Part shown: piece after piece, positions 34,802-41,324 of the stretch | How positions within the stretch are numbered: position 1 is the first letter of the stretch | How the letters are laid out: each line of letters begins with the position of its first letter | From: Opitutaceae bacterium | Lineage (GTDB): Bacteria > Verrucomicrobiota > Verrucomicrobiia > Opitutales > Opitutaceae | Reading direction: 5' to 3' | Assembly (NCBI GenBank): GCA_017994935.1 | Contig: JAGOJU010000028.1 | Location: 1-41,324, forward strand | DNA length: 41,324 nucleotides | The notes under the pieces: generated by a model | Databases searched by the model: none | What the model was told of the DNA's origin: nothing | Seen by the model: the letters and a program-made list of their open reading frames with translations, nothing else | Translations under genes and position numbers: made by a program

Positions 34802-35736
34802 AATGTCCGCGCCGGAGTACCTGCAGTGATCGCGAGCGTCCTGGTCGCCCGGAAAGGCCCGGACTTCGCTTCCGAAGCACGTGCGGTGCGCTGCTCGCCA
34901 TCGGGTTTCTGACGATGCAGGCGTCGCCCGGGGCGATGGCGCAGGGGTGGTGGGGGGAAGGCGGGTACGTCGGGGAGGAAGTGCGCACGGCGCGGGAGAT
35001 CCCGACCCACAGCACGGATACACCGAACTGGGAGAATCCGCGGCAGTACAGGCACGACGTTTTCACGTTTGCGCGCATCCGATATGACCGCGGCAATTTT
35101 GGCTATGGAAGATCCCGGGGCGGCTGGCGGACCGATATGCCGGACAGCGATCTCAACCTGTCCTTCCGGCTGCAGCAGATGACCTCCATGAAGGTAGATC
35201 CCGATGCACGGATCATCCGGCTCACGGATCCGGAGCTGGCCGACTATCCCTTCATCTACATCGTGGAACCGGGCGGACTTTTCCTTCGGGAGAATGAGGC
35301 GCAGGCCCTGAGGAAGTACCTGCTCAACGGCGGGTTCCTCATGCTGGATGACTTTTGGGGGGAGCGTGAATGGGCGAACATGTCGCACGAACTGAAGAAG
35401 GTTTTTCCTGAACGTTCATTCACCGACATCCCCCTGAGCCACCCCGTCTATCACTGTGTCTTTGAAATCAAGGCCAAGGGCCAGGTCCCCAATATCTACA
35501 CCGGTGTCCAGAGCCAGTCGACCGGCGTCACCTGGGAGCGCGAGGATGCCCAGGAGGTGCATCATCGGGGGCTTTTCGATGACAAGGGGCGCCTGATGGT
35601 GATTGCCACGCACAATACGGACAATGGTGATGGCTGGGAGCGCGAGGGTGAGAGCGACTACTATTTCCACACCTTTTCCGAGAAGATCGCCTATCCGCTT
35701 GGAATAAACATCATCTTCTATGCAATGACCCATTGA
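34798..35736 (+). CDS. DUF4159 domain protein, exported
   Basis: 312 residues. The ATG at 34798 overlaps the preceding stop codon (ATGA). A basic N-terminus followed by a hydrophobic stretch ('CGALLAIGFLTMQASPGAMA', about 29-48) indicates export. The DUF4159 region spans about 85-310 and includes 'FTFARIRYDRG', 'FIYIVEPGGLFLRENEAQALRKYLLNGGFLMLDDFWG' and 'YPLGINIIFYAMTH'. The fold resembles glutamine-amidotransferase-like or VWA-associated domains in this family, but no function is established. It is regularly found with MoxR, DUF58 and VWA genes, as here. Confidence 0.87.
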   Translation: MKCPRRSTCSDRERPGRPERPGLRFRSTCGALLAIGFLTMQASPGAMAQGWWGEGGYVGEEVRTAREIPTHSTDTPNWENPRQYRHDVFTFARIRYDRGNFGYGRSRGGWRTDMPDSDLNLSFRLQQMTSMKVDPDARIIRLTDPELADYPFIYIVEPGGLFLRENEAQALRKYLLNGGFLMLDDFWGEREWANMSHELKKVFPERSFTDIPLSHPVYHCVFEIKAKGQVPNIYTGVQSQSTGVTWEREDAQEVHHRGLFDDKGRLMVIATHNTDNGDGWEREGESDYYFHTFSEKIAYPLGINIIFYAMTH

Positions 35737-35789
35737 CGGGCATGCCTCCACCCGCCTCCCCGACATTCCCCAACGCAAAATCCGCTCTC

Positions 35790-36839
<1,050 letters not shown>

Positions 36840-36860
36840 AACGGCTGAACCCTCAGAACC

Positions 36861-37838
36861 ATGAATAGCCCCGCCAGTACCGCCCCGAGCTCGGCCGACC
36901 ACGAGGCGTCGCCTGGCCGCGGCGCGCCGGGGCGGGTCGATGCCAAGGCGCTCATGCGCATCCGCAGCCTGGAATTGCGCGCGCGCATCGTCGTGGAAGG
37001 ATTCCTGAGCGGACTTCATCGCAGCCCCTACCACGGATTTTCCGTCGAATTCACCGAGTATCGTCCCTACACTCAAGGCGACGATCCCCGCTACCTGGAT
37101 TGGAAGGTGCTGGCGCGAAGCGATCGCACGTACATCAAGAAATTCGAGGACGAGACCAATCTCCGGTGTCATCTCGTCGTCGACCGGAGTCGCTCGATGG
37201 ACTTCGGCACCGTGGGCTACTCGAAATCGGAATATGCGATCACGCTGGCGGCGACCCTTGCCCATTTTCTGGCGCACCAGGGCGATGCCGTGGGGCTCGT
37301 GTCGTTTGATGAAACGGTGAGGGAATACCTTCCTGCGCGCTCGCGCAGCGGTCACCTGCGCCAGATTCTGATCGCCCTCGAGAGACCCGCAGCGGGCCGT
37401 TCCACCGACCTGGTCGCTCCGCTTGAGCAACTGGCGCGGCTTGTGAAGAAGAGGGGATTGCTGGTGCTTGTTTCGGATTTTCTGGCTCCTCTCGACCGGC
37501 TTGAGTCCAGCCTGGCAATGCTTACGGCGGCTGGACACGAAGCGGCGGTCTTCCAGATTCTTGATCCCGCGGAGACAAGCCTGGATTTTCCCTCGTCGGC
37601 GATGTTCGAGGACATGGAAACCGCGCGCACGCTTCATGCCGATCCGGAAGGCGCGAGGAGGGCATACGTCGAACGGTTCTCCGCGCATGCGTCTGCCCTT
37701 CAGACCGTGTGTGCGCGTCTGGGCGTTTCCCATTCGCGCATCCTGACATCCGAACCGCTGGATCTGGCGCTGCTTGAATTCCTCCAGAGGAGAAAAAGAA
37801 CCACTCGCGGACGACGGGTCGCAGGAGGACTCGCATGA
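36861..37838 (+). CDS. DUF58 domain protein (VWA-like MoxR partner)
   Basis: 325 residues. The DUF58 signature is 'EFTEYRPYTQGDDPRYLDWKVLARSDRTYIKKFEDE' (about 63-98). A von Willebrand A-type metal site follows, with Asp108-x-Ser110-x-Ser112 ('VVDRSRSMDFG'). No membrane segment is visible, so it is probably cytoplasmic, where it would be positioned to work with MoxR. The stop overlaps the start of the next gene (ATGA at 37835-37838), indicating coupled translation. Confidence 0.93.
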   Translation: MNSPASTAPSSADHEASPGRGAPGRVDAKALMRIRSLELRARIVVEGFLSGLHRSPYHGFSVEFTEYRPYTQGDDPRYLDWKVLARSDRTYIKKFEDETNLRCHLVVDRSRSMDFGTVGYSKSEYAITLAATLAHFLAHQGDAVGLVSFDETVREYLPARSRSGHLRQILIALERPAAGRSTDLVAPLEQLARLVKKRGLLVLVSDFLAPLDRLESSLAMLTAAGHEAAVFQILDPAETSLDFPSSAMFEDMETARTLHADPEGARRAYVERFSAHASALQTVCARLGVSHSRILTSEPLDLALLEFLQRRKRTTRGRRVAGGLA

Positions 37839-39943
37839 GCTTCCTGACGCCGCTCTTCCTGCTCGGCGGGCTCGCCATTGCACTTCCGGTCCTGTTCCAC
37901 CTGTCGCGCCGCGCAACGCGCAAACGCACCCCCTTCAGCTCGCTCATGTTCCTTGCGCCGACGGCTCCCCGGCTCAAGCGGCGCAGCCGCCTCGAACAGT
38001 GGCTGTTGCTGCTCCTTCGCTGCCTCGCGCTCGCGCTGCTGGCGCTCGGGTTCGCCCGGCCCTTCATGAAGGAGGGCTCACCGATTCTTCCCGTGGACGA
38101 GCAACCGCGCCAGGTCGTCCTTCTACTGGACACAAGCGCAAGCCTGCGGCGCGAAGGGGCATGGACCGACGCGCTCGCCAAGGCGGACGGGGTCATTCGT
38201 TCCCTGCGTCCGATCGACCGCTTTGCGGTGATGTGTTTCGGTCGCGAAACGAGGACCGTGCTGGAATTTGCGGAATGGGAGGCCACGTCGCCCGATGCCC
38301 GGGCGACTCTGGCGCGCGCGAGGCTCGCAAGCCTTTCCCCGACTTGGGAGGGCACGCGGCTTGGACAGGCGCTCGTTGCGGCTGCGGATGCCTTTGCCGA
38401 CGGCGACCGCGACGGACGAGGACGCGGTCCAAAGGAGATTGTGCTCGTGAGTGACCTCCAGGCTGGAAGCCGTCTGGAATCGCTGCAGGCCCAAGAATGG
38501 CCGAAGGACGTTCGGGTGAAAGTGGCCGGGGTGACCCCGGTCCGTGCCGGCAACGCCGGTGTCCAGTGGCTTGCGGGATCTGTTGAAAAAGATGCCGGCG
38601 GGAGGGAGCGCGTTCGTATTCGAGTTTCCAATACCGTAGACGCCGCGAACGAGCAGTTCAGTCTCACATGGAAACGCGGCACGGCGCCCGCCGGTGATCC
38701 TGTCCGCGTCCAGGTTCCTCCGGGACAGTCCCGTGTGGTGACGATGGATGCACCGCGCGACGCGTCGGGAGTCGATCGCATCGAGTTGGGCGGCGACGAT
38801 GTGCCCTTTGACAACACGGTATTTGTCGCTCCGCCGGAAAGGAGGCGACTGCGCGTGGCGTATTTTGGGAAGGAAAGCCCTTCGGATGCGACGCAGCCCC
38901 TGTACTTTCTCAAGCGTGCGCTCGAATCATCGCCACGAGTCGAAGTTGAACTTTCCCGGAATCCGGAAGGGGGACCGGGACTGTCAGCCGCGCTTGCCGG
39001 CGTGAGAGTCGGCTTCCTCACCGGGGTGCCGCCAGGAGGCGGGGCGCTGCTGCGCGACTGGATCGGATCGGGAGCGACGCTTGTAGCGGTGCCGTCCTCT
39101 GCGGCGGAGGCCGCGGCGCTGGCGCGTGCGATCGCGGGGGTTGAGATGGATGCGGTCGACGTGAAACCGTCCTCGGGCGGTTACGCGATGTGGGGGGAGA
39201 TTGACTTCAACCATCCCCTGTTTTCGCCGTTCGCGGATCCCCGCTATTCGGATTTCACGAAGATTCACGTCTGGAGGTACCGGCGACTCGACGCTTCGAA
39301 ATTCGCCGGAGCGCGCACACTTGCCCGTTTTGATACCGGTGACGCTGCCGTGGTGGAGGCGCCCCTTGGAAAGGGGAGGGTTCTGTGGTTTGGGGCCGGG
39401 TGGCAGCCGGTCGACAGCCAACTCGCGGTTTCCTCCAAGTTCGTACCCCTGGTGTGGTCGGTGCTGGACTATGCGAATGTCTCCCAGGAGGAGGTCTCCC
39501 AGTATTTTGTCGGAGATTCCCTGCCGCTGCCGGCCTCGGCGAAGCCGGTGACGATGCTGACGGCTGATGGCAGATCCCACTCGCTCGCGCCGGACGCCAC
39601 CCGGTTTTCTCCCACACTGCTTCCGGGAATCTACCGGGCAAGCGCCGACGGGAGTGAGACACGGTACAGGGTGAACCTGGAGCCAGGCGAATCGAGGACC
39701 GAGCCGTTGTCCCTGGATGATCTCGAACAATTCGGCGTGCCCGTGCGATCGGCCTCGGAAAGTCGCCAACCAACGGGCGAGAGGGAGCGGCAGGCCTCGC
39801 TTCTGGCGGTTGAAAACGAGGGGCGCCAGAAACTCTGGCGCTGGTTCATCGCGGCAACGCTTGCGGTGCTGCTATCGGAAACGCTCATCGCTGCGCGTGC
39901 AGGCCGGAAGTTGCGGACCGAAGCGCAGGAAGGCGTGTCATGA
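37835..39943 (+). CDS. BatA/VWA domain membrane protein
   Basis: 702 residues. The N-terminus is the BatA (aerotolerance regulator) domain, 'FLTPLFLLGGLAIALPVLFHLSRRATRKRTPFSSLMFL', with helices at about 3-22 and 55-74. A VWA domain follows with the metal site Asp99-x-Ser101-x-Ser103 ('VLLLDTSASLRREG'). A long beta-rich region and a glutamine-amidotransferase-like segment (about 390-560) come next, then a C-terminal helix near 670-690 ('WFIAATLAVLLSETLIAA'). Most of the protein would lie between the two N-terminal helices and the C-terminal one. Four-base overlaps connect it to the genes on both sides. Confidence 0.88.
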   Translation: MSFLTPLFLLGGLAIALPVLFHLSRRATRKRTPFSSLMFLAPTAPRLKRRSRLEQWLLLLLRCLALALLALGFARPFMKEGSPILPVDEQPRQVVLLLDTSASLRREGAWTDALAKADGVIRSLRPIDRFAVMCFGRETRTVLEFAEWEATSPDARATLARARLASLSPTWEGTRLGQALVAAADAFADGDRDGRGRGPKEIVLVSDLQAGSRLESLQAQEWPKDVRVKVAGVTPVRAGNAGVQWLAGSVEKDAGGRERVRIRVSNTVDAANEQFSLTWKRGTAPAGDPVRVQVPPGQSRVVTMDAPRDASGVDRIELGGDDVPFDNTVFVAPPERRRLRVAYFGKESPSDATQPLYFLKRALESSPRVEVELSRNPEGGPGLSAALAGVRVGFLTGVPPGGGALLRDWIGSGATLVAVPSSAAEAAALARAIAGVEMDAVDVKPSSGGYAMWGEIDFNHPLFSPFADPRYSDFTKIHVWRYRRLDASKFAGARTLARFDTGDAAVVEAPLGKGRVLWFGAGWQPVDSQLAVSSKFVPLVWSVLDYANVSQEEVSQYFVGDSLPLPASAKPVTMLTADGRSHSLAPDATRFSPTLLPGIYRASADGSETRYRVNLEPGESRTEPLSLDDLEQFGVPVRSASESRQPTGERERQASLLAVENEGRQKLWRWFIAATLAVLLSETLIAARAGRKLRTEAQEGVS

Positions 39944-41324
39944 TGGAGTCCTTTCTGAATCAGAGGCTGCGCACCCTTTTCCAGCGCCAGCAGTTTCGCA
40001 GGATAGGCTGGGAACTTGCCGCGGTGTGGATGGGAGGCGTCCTTTGCGCAGGATTCGCCCTCCTGCTGGCGCGCAGTCAGGGCTGGACGGCCACACGCGT
40101 CGTGCCGCTCCTCGTGGTGCTGACGGCTTCGGTCGCCGTCTGGTTCGTGATCCGGCGATTCATGGCTTCGCCGGACTTTCGGAGTCTTGCGCTGCGGGTT
40201 GAAAAATCCGACCCGGAGCTGAAGGGATTGATCCTCACCGCAGTCCAGCAGTCCTCGGACAGTGAAGGCCGTCCCGCCAGCTTTCTACAGCAGGAGCTGC
40301 TGTCCGCTGCGATCGCAAGCGGCTCGCGAAGGCACTGGAGGGACCTGGTGCCCATGTGGCACATCGTTGCCTCCCATCTTGTTCAGCTCATGGCTCTGGC
40401 CGGCCTGGTGCTTGTGCTGGTGAAGGTCGATCGCGTGCTGCCCCGGGTCGCCGCAGAGCGTGCAGCCGTGTCGGCTGGGCTGAGCGTCACACCAGGAAAC
40501 ACCGAGATCGAACGCGGTGAAACGCTCGTGGTGCTGGCCCGATTCGGCGGCAGCGTACCGGGGAATGTGGACCTGCTCGTGAATGAGTCCGGCAAAGCCG
40601 AAAAGAGGATTCCCCTGGTGAAGAGCCTTTCGGACCCCGTTTTCGGAGGAACACTCGCGGAGGTGTCGGATGATCTTCGTTACCGGGTCGCCTACGGTGA
40701 CGAAGTTTCACCCGAATACTCAGTCAGGGTTTTTGAGTTTCCGAGGCTGGAGCGTCCCGATGCCTATCTGACCTTTCCTGCCTACACGCGCCTTGAGCCG
40801 AAGCGCATCGAGGACACGCGACGCCTGAGCGCCGTCGAAGGCACGCTGATCGGTCTCACTCTCCAGCTCAACAAGGCCGTCATTGATGCGCGGCTGATTG
40901 CGCGCGACAAGGGGGGAACGGTCATCCCGCTGCTGCCGGCCGGTGACAAGGCGGTTGCCACGCTGCCTGCGCGGATTTTTTCGCAGTCGATGACCTACGA
41001 CCTCCGGCTCACGGATTCCGATGGTCGTATGAACAAGCTGCCGACGCCGTTTGTCATCGAGGTCCAGCCGAACCGGCGTCCGGAACTCAGGCTTCTATCG
41101 CCGCGCGGCGACTTGCGGCCATCAGTACTTGAGGAGATTTCCTTCGAGGGAACGGTGTGGGATGACTTTGGGAGTCCTGCCTACGGGCTGGCCTATTCGC
41201 AGGGTGGCGGCGACATGACCGTCATCGAACTTGGCAGGGATGCAGGAGCGAAGGAGCGGCGGTCGTTCAACTACCTCCTGCGTCTGGAGGACCTGCACGT
41301 CAAACCTGATGCGCTGATCTCCTG
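39940..41324 (+). CDS. large membrane protein of the MoxR operon, DUF4175-like (3' end outside window)
   Basis: The frame opens at the ATG at 39940 (with a second ATG at 39943), overlaps the previous stop codon, and is open for 461 codons to the window edge. Three membrane helices are visible: about 24-46 ('WELAAVWMGGVLCAGFALLLA'), 54-72 ('VVPLLVVLTASVAVWFVI') and 145-160 ('LVQLMALAGLVLVLV'). Beyond them is a beta-rich exported region with 'PRLERPDAYLTFPAYTRLEPK' and 'RPELRLLSPRGDLRPSVLEEISFEGTVWDDFG'. The position in the cluster and the architecture suggest the DUF4175-like protein often found beside VWA genes. The function is unknown. Confidence 0.8.
   Translation, partial: MMESFLNQRLRTLFQRQQFRRIGWELAAVWMGGVLCAGFALLLARSQGWTATRVVPLLVVLTASVAVWFVIRRFMASPDFRSLALRVEKSDPELKGLILTAVQQSSDSEGRPASFLQQELLSAAIASGSRRHWRDLVPMWHIVASHLVQLMALAGLVLVLVKVDRVLPRVAAERAAVSAGLSVTPGNTEIERGETLVVLARFGGSVPGNVDLLVNESGKAEKRIPLVKSLSDPVFGGTLAEVSDDLRYRVAYGDEVSPEYSVRVFEFPRLERPDAYLTFPAYTRLEPKRIEDTRRLSAVEGTLIGLTLQLNKAVIDARLIARDKGGTVIPLLPAGDKAVATLPARIFSQSMTYDLRLTDSDGRMNKLPTPFVIEVQPNRRPELRLLSPRGDLRPSVLEEISFEGTVWDDFGSPAYGLAYSQGGGDMTVIELGRDAGAKERRSFNYLLRLEDLHVKPDALIS

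Overview
The window reads as a high-GC chromosome segment from a member of Verrucomicrobiota, most likely family Opitutaceae. This is inferred from protein signatures: a very large TonB-dependent receptor with the 'VVLSPFTVSSDKDTGYAAGDS' entry segment typical of that family, a DUF3185 membrane protein, a GH106-type glycosidase, a long SecA with an SEC-C tail, and mostly weak or absent Shine-Dalgarno sequences. No tRNA, rRNA, CRISPR array, insertion sequence or prophage was seen. The last gene runs off the right edge.

Layout. Positions 1-6765 hold housekeeping genes: prs (PRPP synthesis), an HtrA/DegP protease, pyrE and carA (pyrimidine and arginine supply, both minus strand), an unusual HTH plus metallo-beta-lactamase fusion, and a lysine 2,3-aminomutase. 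Positions 7074-21743 hold a carbohydrate-use locus. A divergent IclR regulator faces a long plus-strand run: TonB receptor, MFS sugar-acid type transporter, arabinose-isomerase-like enzyme, exported nitrilase-superfamily hydrolase, GH106-like glycosidase, exported alpha/beta hydrolase and CocE/NonD hydrolase. Two sites of the form TGTTCA-N7-TGAAyA, one near each gene start, look like the operators.

Positions 21842-30046 hold ric (iron-sulfur/NO stress repair, with an FNR/DNR-type box at class II spacing), a UDP-glucuronate decarboxylase, secA with two stem-loops in its leader, lnt, and a RhaI-type L-rhamnose isomerase. Positions 30072-32064 (minus strand) contain a DUF3185 protein and then what looks like a complete, classical transcription attenuator. 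It has a 34-residue leader peptide with a Val/Ile run, three mutually exclusive RNA helices and a U-tract terminator. Downstream lie a 68-residue unrecognised protein and, overlapping it by 4 bases, a LysN/MocR-type aminotransferase. Branched-chain amino acid supply is therefore the likely control signal and probable job of this aminotransferase operon.

Positions 32228-41324 hold a tightly packed operon: TPR plus HExxH peptidase-like protein, DUF4159 protein, MoxR ATPase, DUF58 protein, BatA/VWA membrane protein and a large membrane protein cut by the window edge. Three of the five junctions are 4-base ATGA overlaps. This is the MoxR-DUF58-VWA arrangement, thought to serve envelope or metal-insertion chaperone functions.

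The most interesting observations are the Val/Ile attenuator with its small coupled gene, the paired IclR operators, the NO-regulator box at ric, the MBL fusion with altered metal ligands, and the structured secA leader.
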